This document shows positions 1-8,563 of a DNA stretch of 34,844 bases, piece by piece. The notes beneath the pieces were generated by a model. That model saw nothing but the letters and a program-made list of their open reading frames with translations. It was not told the DNA's origin and ran no database searches. Within the stretch, counting starts at the first letter, position 1; each line of letters begins with the position of its first letter. The DNA is from Candidatus Altarchaeum sp. (GTDB lineage: Archaea; Altiarchaeota; Altiarchaeia; Altiarchaeales; Altiarchaeaceae): assembly GCA_018260755.1 (NCBI GenBank), contig JAGTWP010000006.1, positions 1 through 34,844 on the forward strand, in the 5' to 3' direction. Both the position numbers and the translations under genes were made by a program.

Positions 1-2
1 AA

Positions 3-962
3 AGTGATTTTACAACATCTCATAATTGGTATTTAAAGGTCTATGATGCTGCTGGGGGTGATCAAGGAAGAATAGATTATTTTAAGATTGAAATATGTAG
101 TAGAATTGATGTTTGTGAAATAGAATTTGACCCCTACATAGTAGCTAGCAATGGCAATAAAGATGCTGCGAAATCTCTCTTTGATACAATAGAAACTATA
201 AAACCAGATCTAGCACACTTGAGAATGGCCAACTATAAAACTGAATGGTGCATCCCATTTATTGGTTGGTGTCTTAAGACAACTACAATAACCGACTTAG
301 AAAATAATGTAAAGAAAAACAAAAATATTGTGTTAGTGGGTGGCCCCCTAGCAAATCCTATTACAAAGGAGGTTAATGAACAATTAAAAAATGGAGTATA
401 TTACGAGGCATATATGAAAGATAATACAGAAAAAACAGAAAGAATAACTGATTTGTTTTATTTTGCAAAGGGTGGGAAATATATAGCAAGATGGCATGTT
501 TATACTGGTCCACAAATGTGTTCAAGAATGGGTTGTGTTACATCACGTTATCAAGCAGAACCAGTGGGTAATAAAAATGTAGGTATGGTGCAAAAACTAC
601 CTATGAACAACGATTTTAAGAGTGTGAGTAGGTATCGGTTTGTTGCAATAACTGCAGGAATGACAAAGAAAGATACCAAAGATTCTGTAAATACTTATAT
701 CTCTTTATTAAAAAATAAACATATTCAAGAGTCAGTACTCTATAGTGGAGGCGGCGATATAGCATTTGTGCTAAAAGATTACGGAGATGATTATGAGACC
801 TGTAAACGCAAGTGTTTGGATAGTTGGGGTTATGATTATTCTACACTTAGATATTCTGATGCAATATATTGGCAGCGCACTTATTGTGAGGAAAGTTGTA
901 GTGATGGGGTAAGTCTTGGTGATTTTGGTAAAATAATGATTGCAAAAGCATTTCAAATATAA
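3..962 (+). CDS. S-layer-like extracellular protein, 5' end outside window
   Basis: The ORF track starts this gene at a TTG (219), but the same frame is open back to base 3, so the start lies before the window and at least 319 codons are present. The upstream part (SHNWYLKVYDAAGG) looks like the end of a beta-sandwich domain. Further on, VLVGGPLANPITKEV and FVAITAGMTKKDT resemble the paired 'GGP-x-N' and 'AG-x-T-x-x-DT' motifs of archaeal S-layer-type proteins; this is inference from motif memory. Several cysteines in pairs (YETCKRKC, TYCEESC, MCSRMGC) suggest disulfides outside the cell. The stop TAA overlaps the next ATG by one base, so the two genes are probably co-transcribed. The specific function is unknown. 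Confidence 0.75.
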   Translation, partial: SDFTTSHNWYLKVYDAAGGDQGRIDYFKIEICSRIDVCEIEFDPYIVASNGNKDAAKSLFDTIETIKPDLAHLRMANYKTEWCIPFIGWCLKTTTITDLENNVKKNKNIVLVGGPLANPITKEVNEQLKNGVYYEAYMKDNTEKTERITDLFYFAKGGKYIARWHVYTGPQMCSRMGCVTSRYQAEPVGNKNVGMVQKLPMNNDFKSVSRYRFVAITAGMTKKDTKDSVNTYISLLKNKHIQESVLYSGGGDIAFVLKDYGDDYETCKRKCLDSWGYDYSTLRYSDAIYWQRTYCEESCSDGVSLGDFGKIMIAKAFQI

Positions 963-3244
963 TGGATATTTTTAATATTACTATGGATAATGTAAGTAGA
1001 AGCAAAAAGGAGAATAAACTTACAATATACATATTTTTCATTACATTAGTTATATTATTCTCCACGAATGTATACTCAAGTGATATACAATATTTATCAG
1101 AATATAAAACTAAAGATTTTGCACATTTAATAGATACAAATGCTGATTATATAGTTGTAGGAGATTATTCAGGTAATATATATCTTTTTGATAAAAAAGA
1201 GGATGTTCAATGGAAACATACAACAGATGGTGTACCTCTACAACTAAAAATAATAGATAACAAAATTTTTATATTTGTTGAAAAAGAGAAAGAATCAATT
1301 CCTACATATTTTTTGTACATTTTAGACCTAAATGGGAAATTATTGAAAAAACAAGATCTTGATATTAGAGATACTGCAATTACGTATGTTAACTCAGCCA
1401 TTATTAATAATGATTATTTAATTGTAGCAACATATGACTATCTGCATTTTTTTGACATAGATGGAAAATTAAAAGCGAAATACAATTATAAAGGAATAGA
1501 AGATATGTCTTCTTTTGATAGTTACCTACTTGCAAATTCATACGATTATTATACATATTTGTTAAACATGGGAGGAGATGTCCTATCCACATACAAAGAT
1601 ACATATTCGGCAGTTACTACTAATAATCATATAGTCACAAGTTCTAAAAATGGCAGTATAAGTTTCTTTCCTATTAACAACATATTATCCTCCAAATACA
1701 AAATGGATCATCCTGTTATGAAAACATTACCTTTAAATGGAGGTATTGTTGTTGGCATGGATGATCCAAAATCGTACAATAAAGGATATATCTATTATCT
1801 CAAGAATAATAATATAAACTGGAAACATGAATTTGACGGCTATGTTTTAGATTACTATCTTGTCAATGAAGAGCAAATCGCAATAATCTTATCTAATGGT
1901 AAAATAAATATAATTTCTAAAGAAGGGAATATAATTAGGAAATTTGATATCAAAGACAACATTAGCTCAACATACGGGCAAGATAACTTAATTGTTGTTG
2001 GTACGAAAGATACTGTTCATGTGCTAAATGATGATGGAGAAATAAGATGGTCTAAAGATATTATGAGTACAAAAGTATTTTTTTATAGTTATGGAAAAAC
2101 AAAATATGTAGTTGTTGGTGGGCAGGACTTTATATATTTCTTTGATATAAATGGGAATTTGAAAAAGTTTCATAATATTAATGGAAGTGTCACTTCAATA
2201 TATGCGTCTAATGGATATGTGGGTGTGGGCACAAAAAATGAAGCAGGCGGAGGACTGTATTTTTTTGATGATCAAGGAAAGTTAAAGTGGAATTATAGCG
2301 TTGATTATGTAATGTCTATTGATATTTCTGCGGATTATGTTGCAGTCGGCTGTAAAGATATAATTGGTGCAGGCAGTATTTATCTTTTTGATACAAAAGG
2401 AACGCTTAAATGGGAGTATTCAACAGATGCAAGAGCATATCCTGTATATCTCCATAATGATTACCTAATTGTTGGATTGGGCGAAAACCTTATGATTTTC
2501 AATATATCTGGCGAGATTATAATGAAATATCCACTTAATGATTTTTTTATATCATTTAATATTTTAGATGAGCAAATCGTTATAGGATCAATGGGTTATA
2601 AGAGAGAGATTAAAGACAATGTTCCTGTTTATAATCTTCTCGATTTTGGATACCTATATTTCTTAGATATAAATGCAATGATTGATACTTCACCTAAATG
2701 GAAGCAACAAATAAACTGCACAGGTTTTCTTGGTTGTGGCGATATTTCAATGTCTGCATCTGATGATTACTTAGCAGTAGTATCAGAATATAAAGGAGAA
2801 GTGTATCTATTTGATGCAGATGGGACACTAAAATGGATACGTGAGATAGAAAAATATCCAATTCGTACCAAACAAATTAAAATGTTAGATAAATATGTAA
2901 TTGTTGGTACTGGTGATGGATGTTATGAAACAGAAAAATACGAAAACAAAAAGATAAATTGTGATGGTTCTCTTTACATATTTGATATAAATGGAACCCT
3001 ACAACTAAAACAAAATATGGGCGAAATTACAAAAATTGGTGTTTTAGATGACTACATAATTATTGGTTCACATAAAAAATCATCGGATGATTACCTGTCA
3101 TTTTTTTTGTTATCTCCTAATGCACAGAACTCCTCATTTGTTTCACCAACAGAACCGGATCACAATCTTTTCCTGTCAATAGCATTAATTTTAATTATAA
3201 TCATATTATCTTTAATCGTAATCTGGCACAAAAAATTTAAATAA
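962..3244 (+). CDS. Membrane-anchored PQQ/WD-like beta-propeller protein
   Basis: 760 aa. An N-terminal hydrophobic segment (about residues 21-39, IYIFFITLVILFS) acts as signal or anchor, and a C-terminal membrane helix (about 735-755) is followed by a basic tail, so the propeller should be displayed outside the cell. About ten diverged blades carry the recurring motif 'fFD-x-x-G-x-lkW' (LFDKKEDVQW, FFDDQGKLKW, LFDTKGTLKW, LFDADGTLKW), typical of PQQ-like or WD-like propellers. Such folds usually serve as binding or scaffold surfaces; no catalytic motif is visible. ATG 962 overlaps the previous stop (TAATG); a second in-frame ATG at codon 8 is possible. The next gene follows after 10 bp, so this looks like an operon of surface proteins. 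Confidence 0.85.
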   Translation: MDIFNITMDNVSRSKKENKLTIYIFFITLVILFSTNVYSSDIQYLSEYKTKDFAHLIDTNADYIVVGDYSGNIYLFDKKEDVQWKHTTDGVPLQLKIIDNKIFIFVEKEKESIPTYFLYILDLNGKLLKKQDLDIRDTAITYVNSAIINNDYLIVATYDYLHFFDIDGKLKAKYNYKGIEDMSSFDSYLLANSYDYYTYLLNMGGDVLSTYKDTYSAVTTNNHIVTSSKNGSISFFPINNILSSKYKMDHPVMKTLPLNGGIVVGMDDPKSYNKGYIYYLKNNNINWKHEFDGYVLDYYLVNEEQIAIILSNGKINIISKEGNIIRKFDIKDNISSTYGQDNLIVVGTKDTVHVLNDDGEIRWSKDIMSTKVFFYSYGKTKYVVVGGQDFIYFFDINGNLKKFHNINGSVTSIYASNGYVGVGTKNEAGGGLYFFDDQGKLKWNYSVDYVMSIDISADYVAVGCKDIIGAGSIYLFDTKGTLKWEYSTDARAYPVYLHNDYLIVGLGENLMIFNISGEIIMKYPLNDFFISFNILDEQIVIGSMGYKREIKDNVPVYNLLDFGYLYFLDINAMIDTSPKWKQQINCTGFLGCGDISMSASDDYLAVVSEYKGEVYLFDADGTLKWIREIEKYPIRTKQIKMLDKYVIVGTGDGCYETEKYENKKINCDGSLYIFDINGTLQLKQNMGEITKIGVLDDYIIIGSHKKSSDDYLSFFLLSPNAQNSSFVSPTEPDHNLFLSIALILIIIILSLIVIWHKKFK

Positions 3245-3254
3245 GAATTCAAAA

Positions 3255-4061
3255 ATGCAAACCAAAAAATCAACAATTTTAATAATATTGGTAACTATTA
3301 TATGTATTTGTGTGATAGGTATTGGATATATTTATGAAAATTTTTATATCTATGATGACATAAGAAACCTTGAAGAAGAATTATCTGTTGCAAATTCTAT
3401 AGAATTATGGAATAAAAGCGAAGTAGTGGAAGATAAAAAAGAAATAGAAACCATTGTATCTAAGTTGAATAATAATATATTTTCCTATAAGGCCAAAGCA
3501 TATTTCATTGCCAAAAACGATACTAAGAAATTAGAAAGCGAGTTATATGTAGACAAAAGGAAAGAAACTAGAAAATATGTGGAGGAATGGAAGGAAGATT
3601 ATAAAATATGCAATTCTTCTGAAGGAATATGTATGATATATACAAAATATATAGATGAAAAAATTATAAAAGATATAAATAAAAGCATTGTAGCCAAAAA
3701 TATTATATGCACACAAGGACCATATTGGACGCCTCTATCAAGTTTGATAGTTGAAGAAGGTGGATACACTATCAGAAAAATGTATTACTATAATAAATTG
3801 TATTATATTTTTGGAAATAATCCACGTATTTTATTAATAACTGATAAAAATGGAATTCCATTGTTTGAGATAAGGTGTTTGTTTCCTCCAGGGCCACCAG
3901 AAAGTGTGTTTAAAAATTATGAAGAAATGAACTGTGACACTGCACAAAATGCAAAAATTATAACTATATATGCAGATGTAAATAAAGATATTGATTTTGG
4001 GGATATTTCTTGGATTAATGAAAAGAATATTTCAGTAAGAGAATTCGCAGCAAATTGTTGA
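3255..4061 (+). CDS. Uncharacterised membrane-anchored extracytoplasmic protein
   Basis: 268 aa, not recognised. A strong N-terminal hydrophobic helix (about residues 8-26, ILIILVTIICICVIGIGYIY) follows two lysines, which suggests a type II anchor or uncleaved signal. The rest is charged (many K/E) with a predicted helical start (DDIRNLEEELSVANSIELW) and a C-terminal part containing PPGPPESVF and six or so cysteines. It lies 10 bp after the propeller gene and about 30 bp before the next surface-protein gene on the same strand, so it probably belongs to the same exported-protein operon. No function is proposed. Confidence 0.75.
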   Translation: MQTKKSTILIILVTIICICVIGIGYIYENFYIYDDIRNLEEELSVANSIELWNKSEVVEDKKEIETIVSKLNNNIFSYKAKAYFIAKNDTKKLESELYVDKRKETRKYVEEWKEDYKICNSSEGICMIYTKYIDEKIIKDINKSIVAKNIICTQGPYWTPLSSLIVEEGGYTIRKMYYYNKLYYIFGNNPRILLITDKNGIPLFEIRCLFPPGPPESVFKNYEEMNCDTAQNAKIITIYADVNKDIDFGDISWINEKNISVREFAANC

Positions 4062-4092
4062 AACGATAAAATTTAAAACATTGCATACAAAT

Positions 4093-6717
4093 ATGAAAAC
4101 TAAAATTTTGATATTATTTGCTATTTTAATACTCACAACCATAGTTATAGGAACAATGCAGGCAGAACCCATTTATGATTATGGCAATTATTCTGTGAAT
4201 AACAATGTTACAATCTCAGCATGCCTTAATGTAAATGTAGATAAACTTTATGCAAATATAACAAAACCCGATAATACAATAAAAATTACATCACTTTCTT
4301 GTGGAGGAACAAATTATTGTCAACCTTCATGGATTTATTGCACAGGAATATTTAAAAATGCAAATGTTTCTGGAATTTATAATGTGAGTTTTTATAGTGA
4401 TAAGTATGAGTTAAGTAATTCCTTTAGGGGATACTTTACTGTTTTTGAAGGAACATTTTTAAATGTTACTTTTCCATTAAACAATTCATTGACAAATAAC
4501 AGAACAATAATTATCAAAGGATTAACAAATGGAACAAATGTTAGTATAAATAAAGATAGCAATAATTTTACTGCAATTGTTGTGAATGGAACTTTTTTAT
4601 TTCCTTTAAATTTAACAGAAGGAGAAAATGTAATTAACATTGCCGCTTATGGAAAATATAGATTTCAAAATTTAACCGCTTTGAGAATATTTTTAGATAC
4701 AATTCCACCAGAAATCAGATGGATAAATTACAGCAACAGCATTAGAATTTACAAAACATTTAGATTTGCTTTAAATATAACTGACAATGTAAATCTAACT
4801 TATGTTTCTGCTAATATGGTGCTTGATGACATAACAGAAAACCTTTTTATTTATTTTGTTGATGGAAATTATGTTGTTAATGTTGAACCAACAAGAACAG
4901 GAGATTGGATATTAAAAATTAAAGCATGTGATTCAGCAGGAAATTGTAATGAAAGTTCTTTCAGTTATTATGCTTATCAGGAAACAGAAAATGAAGAAAA
5001 GCCAAAAATATCAATATTGCCATCAAATAGAACAGAAAATGTAAGCAAGGATGAAAATAAAACAGAATACGAAAACAAAACGGAAAATAAGAATGAAACT
5101 CTAAAAGAGCAAATAGTTATTTACACACATGGTAATTTGACAACAACATTAAATGCTTCAAGAACAGTTCTTGAAAATATTTCAGCAACAATTTATGCAA
5201 TTCCCTCTGAAAAAGGAATAAAATTTGAAGCAAATGGAAGTGCGTTGAAAAATTTTGAGTTTTATGTAAATGGAACAAAGGTAAAGACAAATGAAGAAGG
5301 ATATATAATTGATGAAAAAAGCAAGGGGATATTTTGGGATTCTTTAAAGGAAAGCTATGAAAAAAGTTTAAAGAGAATAGAAAAATCAAAAATATTAACT
5401 CAAGAAGGCTATGCAATTGGAAAAGTAAATTCAAGTAAAGAATTACAGATAATTGATGGAACATTGGTTGATTTGGAGGGGAATCTTGTAAAGGAAGATA
5501 TAACAATAGAACTTGAAAATGGAGAAAAGATCTTGGTTAAAGGTGGAATAATTGATAAAGAAAGCATCAAAATAATTGAAAAAGCAGAGAAAGATACTAA
5601 GGAAAAGAAAGATACTAATGAAAAAATATATAAAGAAGATAATAAAGAAACAGGAAGGATAACAAATCTGGATTTTGAGAATATTGAAGAAGGTGATGTT
5701 TATGAAGCAATGGTCAGGGATAACGAAGGAAATTTGATAAAAGACGGCGTTGCAGAAATTACTCTTCCAAACGGAGAAAAGATTAAAGTAAAAACAGATA
5801 AGAATGGAAAAGTAAAATTAACTAATGAGAATGGAAAAACAGTACAAGTTGAAAAGGGAAATGCAGAACTTCCTGAAAAAATTGAAGAAGGAAAAGGAAT
5901 TGAAACAGAAGTTAGAGACAGCAGCGGAAATTTGATAAAAGACGGTGTTGCAGAAATTACTTTGCCAAACGGAGAAAAGATTAAAGTAAAAACAGATAAG
6001 AACGGAAAAGTAAAATTAACTAATGAGAATGGAAAAACAGTACAAGTTGAAAAGGGAAATGCAGAACTTCCTGAAAAAATTGAAGAAGGAAAAGGAATTG
6101 AAACAGAAGTTAGAGACAGCAGCGGAAATTTGATAAAAGACGGTGTTGCAGAAATTACTTTGCCAAACGGAGAAAAGATTAAAGTTAGAACAGATAAAGA
6201 CGGAAAGGTAAAATTAATGCAAAAAGATGGAAAAATTGAACAAATAAATGCGACAAACATAAAAATTCCAGAGATTAAAGAAAATGAAAATTATAAAATA
6301 GAAGTTAGAGATGAAAACGGGAATTTAATAAAGAACAGCGATGTTGACATTTTACTTCCAAATGGGCAAATACTGAATGTTTTAACTGATGAAAACGGAA
6401 AGGTAAACTTACAATATAAAGATGAAATTTTTTCACAAATACAAAAGCAGGAATTTGAATTTCGGTGGTATTACTTGCTGCCTTTACTTTTAATTCCCTT
6501 ACTTTTATATCTCTTTCTTAAAGAAGATGTAATTTTAAGCTACGAATTTTATAAAAAATTGAAGGAAGAAAATAAGTTAAGAGAAATTGAAAAATATGGA
6601 AAGAAATATATGCTTAAAAAATATATCTGTGAAGTTAATGACATAAAGGTGATTTTTATTGATTCTGAAAGTGAAGAGCAATTAGCAAAGAAACTAAAGT
6701 TAAAAATTTTGAAATAA
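4093..6717 (+). CDS. Repeat-rich surface protein with C-terminal membrane anchor
   Basis: The ORF track begins at TTG 4081, but ATG 4093 (MKTKILILFAILILTT...) gives a clean signal peptide, so I choose 4093 (874 aa). The N-terminal half has Ig/beta-sandwich character and many N-x-S/T sites. From about residue 535 there are three near-identical 66-residue repeats and a fourth diverged one (core DGVAEITLPNGEKIKVKTD), with a still weaker copy upstream (ITIELENGEKILVKGG). A membrane helix (YYLLPLLLIPLLLYLFL, about 790-812) is followed by a charged cytoplasmic tail of about 60 aa ending KLKLKILK. Likely a cell-surface stalk or adhesin-like protein. The near-identity of repeats at DNA level implies recent expansion or gene conversion. 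Confidence 0.85.
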   Translation: MKTKILILFAILILTTIVIGTMQAEPIYDYGNYSVNNNVTISACLNVNVDKLYANITKPDNTIKITSLSCGGTNYCQPSWIYCTGIFKNANVSGIYNVSFYSDKYELSNSFRGYFTVFEGTFLNVTFPLNNSLTNNRTIIIKGLTNGTNVSINKDSNNFTAIVVNGTFLFPLNLTEGENVINIAAYGKYRFQNLTALRIFLDTIPPEIRWINYSNSIRIYKTFRFALNITDNVNLTYVSANMVLDDITENLFIYFVDGNYVVNVEPTRTGDWILKIKACDSAGNCNESSFSYYAYQETENEEKPKISILPSNRTENVSKDENKTEYENKTENKNETLKEQIVIYTHGNLTTTLNASRTVLENISATIYAIPSEKGIKFEANGSALKNFEFYVNGTKVKTNEEGYIIDEKSKGIFWDSLKESYEKSLKRIEKSKILTQEGYAIGKVNSSKELQIIDGTLVDLEGNLVKEDITIELENGEKILVKGGIIDKESIKIIEKAEKDTKEKKDTNEKIYKEDNKETGRITNLDFENIEEGDVYEAMVRDNEGNLIKDGVAEITLPNGEKIKVKTDKNGKVKLTNENGKTVQVEKGNAELPEKIEEGKGIETEVRDSSGNLIKDGVAEITLPNGEKIKVKTDKNGKVKLTNENGKTVQVEKGNAELPEKIEEGKGIETEVRDSSGNLIKDGVAEITLPNGEKIKVRTDKDGKVKLMQKDGKIEQINATNIKIPEIKENENYKIEVRDENGNLIKNSDVDILLPNGQILNVLTDENGKVNLQYKDEIFSQIQKQEFEFRWYYLLPLLLIPLLLYLFLKEDVILSYEFYKKLKEENKLREIEKYGKKYMLKKYICEVNDIKVIFIDSESEEQLAKKLKLKILK
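5731..6400 (+). repeat. Tandem 198-bp coding repeats
   Basis: The string aatttgataaaagacgg recurs at 5731, 5929 and 6127, exactly 198 bp apart, and a diverged copy (aatttaataaagaac) sits at 6322, 195 bp further on. The first three units differ at only a few bases. All periods are multiples of three, so copy number can change without breaking the frame of the surface protein. Confidence 0.93.
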
Positions 6718-6764
6718 AAAAGTCAAAAAATTTACCTTTGATTTTTTGGGTGGCTGAATATTAA
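6718..6764 (-). mobile_element. Truncated terminus of a MITE-like element
   Basis: Read on the minus strand this is aatattcagccacccaaaaaatc... followed by aggtaaattttttgact. It aligns with the right end of the 34043-34289 element (ctattcagccaccccaaaaaattac) and with the left end of the 9570 element (…aggtaaattttttgacttttttg). The outermost bases of the terminal repeat (agtaac) are missing and the other end is absent, so this is a relic sitting at the break in the nnrE fragment. Confidence 0.6.
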
Positions 6765-6953
6765 AATTTTGCTAAAATTTTTGCATTCCTCTGCAACACA
6801 TCTTCCGGCATTTTCCATTAAAAGTAATGTGTCAATCCCGAAAAATTTTGCATTTAAATCAATACGTTTTGTTTCTTTTTCCAAGTCCATTGTAAAAAAT
6901 TTTCGTTTTGTATTTGAATTAACTTTTTGATAATAAATTTTTGCATATTTCAC
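6755..6953 (-). pseudogene. nnrE: Truncated NAD(P)H-hydrate epimerase (YjeF N-domain) fragment
   Basis: The minus-strand ORF 6732-6953 contains RIDLNAKFFGIDTLLLMENAGR, which matches the conserved start of YjeF_N/NnrE proteins (…iD..a…gi…LMENAGRAvAee), and goes on as VAEECKNFSKILIF. In intact proteins this is followed by a GPGNNGGDG loop. Here it changes abruptly to SHPKNQR and stops. The point of change (about 6760) coincides with sequence homologous to the end of the MITE family described below, so the gene was probably cut by that element and the rest lost. The product would be about 50 residues of a normal domain of over 200, so it cannot be functional. Confidence 0.75.
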
Positions 6954-7110
6954 ATATTATAAATAGATACTTCTTTAATTTATTATTTTAAATATTTAAT
7001 CTCTAAAACCTAATTTCTTTTGTTAATATTAAATCAAAATAAAATATAAAAGATTGCTAAAAATTTAAACATTTAAACAAAATTTAAAGATATAATTTAA
7101 AAAATTTAAG

Positions 7111-7659
7111 ATGAAAATTGTAGTTACCGGAATTCCGGGGACAGGAAAAACGACAGTTTTGGAAAAAGCAATTGCCGAATCAGAAAAAAAATACGCACAT
7201 GTCAATTACGGAAATGTGATGTTTGATGAAGCAAAAAGCAAGGGCTTGGTTAAGGATAGAGACGAAATGAGAAAACTTGATCCGAAAATCCAGAAAGATA
7301 TCCAAAAAAATGCCGCCAAAAAAATCGGAAAAATGGAAAATGTTATTATAGATACACATGCTTCTATCCTTACACCTAACGGATATTTGCCGGGCCTTCC
7401 GGAATGGGTTTTAAAAGAAATTATGCCAAATACTATTGTAATTCTTGAAGCATCACCCGAAGAAATTTCAAGAAGGAGAGCAAAAGATATATCACGAAAA
7501 AGAGATGCCGAGGATATCAAAGGTATAAAAGAACATCAGGAAATGAATAGGGCAATAGCAATGGCTTATGGCGTACTTACAGGAGCAACAATAAAAATAA
7601 TACAAAATCATGATAATGGCCTAGAAGAAGCGGCAAAAAATTTATCAAAAATTTTGTAA
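7111..7659 (+). CDS. adkA: Archaeal-type adenylate kinase
   Basis: 182 aa. Transfers a phosphate between ATP and AMP (2 ADP <-> ATP + AMP) in the cytoplasm. The P-loop GIPGTGKTT is at residues 7-15. Family signatures of the archaeal AdkA branch follow: VNYGNVMFDEA, VKDRDEMRKLDPKIQKDIQ, DTHASILTPNGYLPGLPEWVL, EEHQEMNRAIAMAYGVLTGATIKIIQN. The length is normal for archaeal AdkA, which is shorter than and distinct from bacterial Adk. ATG 7111 follows an A/T-only leader (tttaaaaaatttaag) without a Shine-Dalgarno motif, consistent with a leaderless mRNA. Confidence 0.96.
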   Translation: MKIVVTGIPGTGKTTVLEKAIAESEKKYAHVNYGNVMFDEAKSKGLVKDRDEMRKLDPKIQKDIQKNAAKKIGKMENVIIDTHASILTPNGYLPGLPEWVLKEIMPNTIVILEASPEEISRRRAKDISRKRDAEDIKGIKEHQEMNRAIAMAYGVLTGATIKIIQNHDNGLEEAAKNLSKIL

Positions 7660-7681
7660 GAAAAAGAAATAAAAATTTAAA

Positions 7682-7722
7682 AAAATTTAAAAATTTAAAT
7701 TTAAAAATTTAAAAAGCAAAAT
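7682..7722. repeat. A/T palindromic spacer repeat, copy 1
   Basis: The pattern aaatttaaaaatttaaattt + aaaaatttaaaa + (a/g)gcaaaat occurs here and again at about 8027-8066. It is built from AAATTT and AAATTTAAA units and is self-complementary. Each copy lies just upstream of a gene (GYD, CBS1), so it could be a promoter-proximal or terminator element. It may also simply be low-complexity sequence. Confidence 0.6.
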
Positions 7723-7737
7723 TTAAAAAAATTTAGA

Positions 7738-8016
7738 ATGGCAACTTATATAATGTTGGGCAGGTATAGCACAGAAGGAATTAAGGGAACATCTAAGGAA
7801 AGGACAAAGACGGTTGTTGATGAAATCAAAAAGAACAAGGGAAAAGTTAGTGCAATGTATGCAATGCTCGGAAATTATGATTTGTGCTTTGTTGTGGATT
7901 TTCCGACAAATAATGAAGCAATGAAGGCATCTGTAAATATTGCAAAAGCAACAGGAATTGGATTTAGAACACTTCCAGCAATGTCTGTGGATGAATTTGA
8001 CAAATTGATATGCTAA
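7738..8016 (+). CDS. GYD-domain protein
   Basis: 92 aa, soluble. It begins MATYIMLGRYSTEGIKG and contains VSAMYAMLGNYDLCFVVDFPTNNEAM, the beta-alpha-beta pattern and 'G-x-YD' motif of the small ferredoxin-like GYD family. Members are widespread in archaea and bacteria, and their biochemical role is not established. It is preceded by an A/T palindromic leader almost identical to the one in front of the next gene. Confidence 0.8.
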   Translation: MATYIMLGRYSTEGIKGTSKERTKTVVDEIKKNKGKVSAMYAMLGNYDLCFVVDFPTNNEAMKASVNIAKATGIGFRTLPAMSVDEFDKLIC

Positions 8017-8026
8017 ATAAAACAGA

Positions 8027-8066
8027 AAAATTTAAAAATTTAAATTTAAAAATTTAAAAGGCAAAA
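8027..8066. repeat. A/T palindromic spacer repeat, copy 2
   Basis: Near-identical to the 7682-7722 spacer over about 40 bp, including the trailing ggcaaaat. It lies between the GYD gene and the first CBS gene. Confidence 0.6.
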
Positions 8067-8105
8067 TAATTTCGCTAACGGTTAAATATTTTTAATAAAT
8101 TAAAA

Positions 8106-8498
8106 ATGGCAGCAAAAAAAGTTGTTAAGGCAGGGGATGTAATGACAAAGGACATAGAATATGTGGATGGAAGTGCAACAGTTGAAGAAGCGGTGAAAAT
8201 GATGAACAATAAAAAAGTGTATAGTTTGCTCGTAAATACGAGAAATACGGACGATGCTTTCGGAATTGTGACAAGAAAGGATGTTGTAAGCAAAATTGTT
8301 GCTCAGGGAAAAGACCCGAAAGCAGTAAAGGTGCATGAAATTATGACAAAGCCATTAATTACTGTATCTCCGGGATTGAGTGTAGAATACTGTGCGAGAT
8401 TGTTTGCAAAGACCGGAATCAGAAGAGCACCCGTATTTGACGGAAAGAAGATAGTAGGAATGATTAATAATACTGCATTGTTGAAAACATTGTTGTAA
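8106..8498 (+). CDS. Two-CBS-domain protein, paralogue 1
   Basis: 130 aa, made only of a CBS pair (Bateman module). CBS1 is about residues 10-65 (AGDVMTKDIEYVDGSATVEEAVKMM … AFGIVTRKDVV) and CBS2 about 75-130 (VHEIMTKPLITVSPGLSVEYCARLFAKTGIRRAPVFDGKKIVGMI). Such stand-alone CBS proteins bind adenine nucleotides or SAM and sense energy state in known examples; the ligand and partner here are unknown. It is followed 65 bp later by a close paralogue, a recent tandem duplication. Confidence 0.93.
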   Translation: MAAKKVVKAGDVMTKDIEYVDGSATVEEAVKMMNNKKVYSLLVNTRNTDDAFGIVTRKDVVSKIVAQGKDPKAVKVHEIMTKPLITVSPGLSVEYCARLFAKTGIRRAPVFDGKKIVGMINNTALLKTLL

Positions 8499-8563
8499 AA
8501 ATAAAAATATAAAAACAATAAATCAAGAAAATTTAAATAAAAATTTAAATAAAATATATAAAA

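Noticed and set aside
5117-6260. Long minus-strand ORFs of 129 and 186 aa opposite the repeat protein
   Set aside because: They are antisense shadows of a repetitive gene; the 186-aa one repeats only because the sense gene does, and they have poly-F/P/S composition.
7206-7520. Minus-strand 104-aa ORF
   Set aside because: Entirely antisense to adkA, whose family match is strong.
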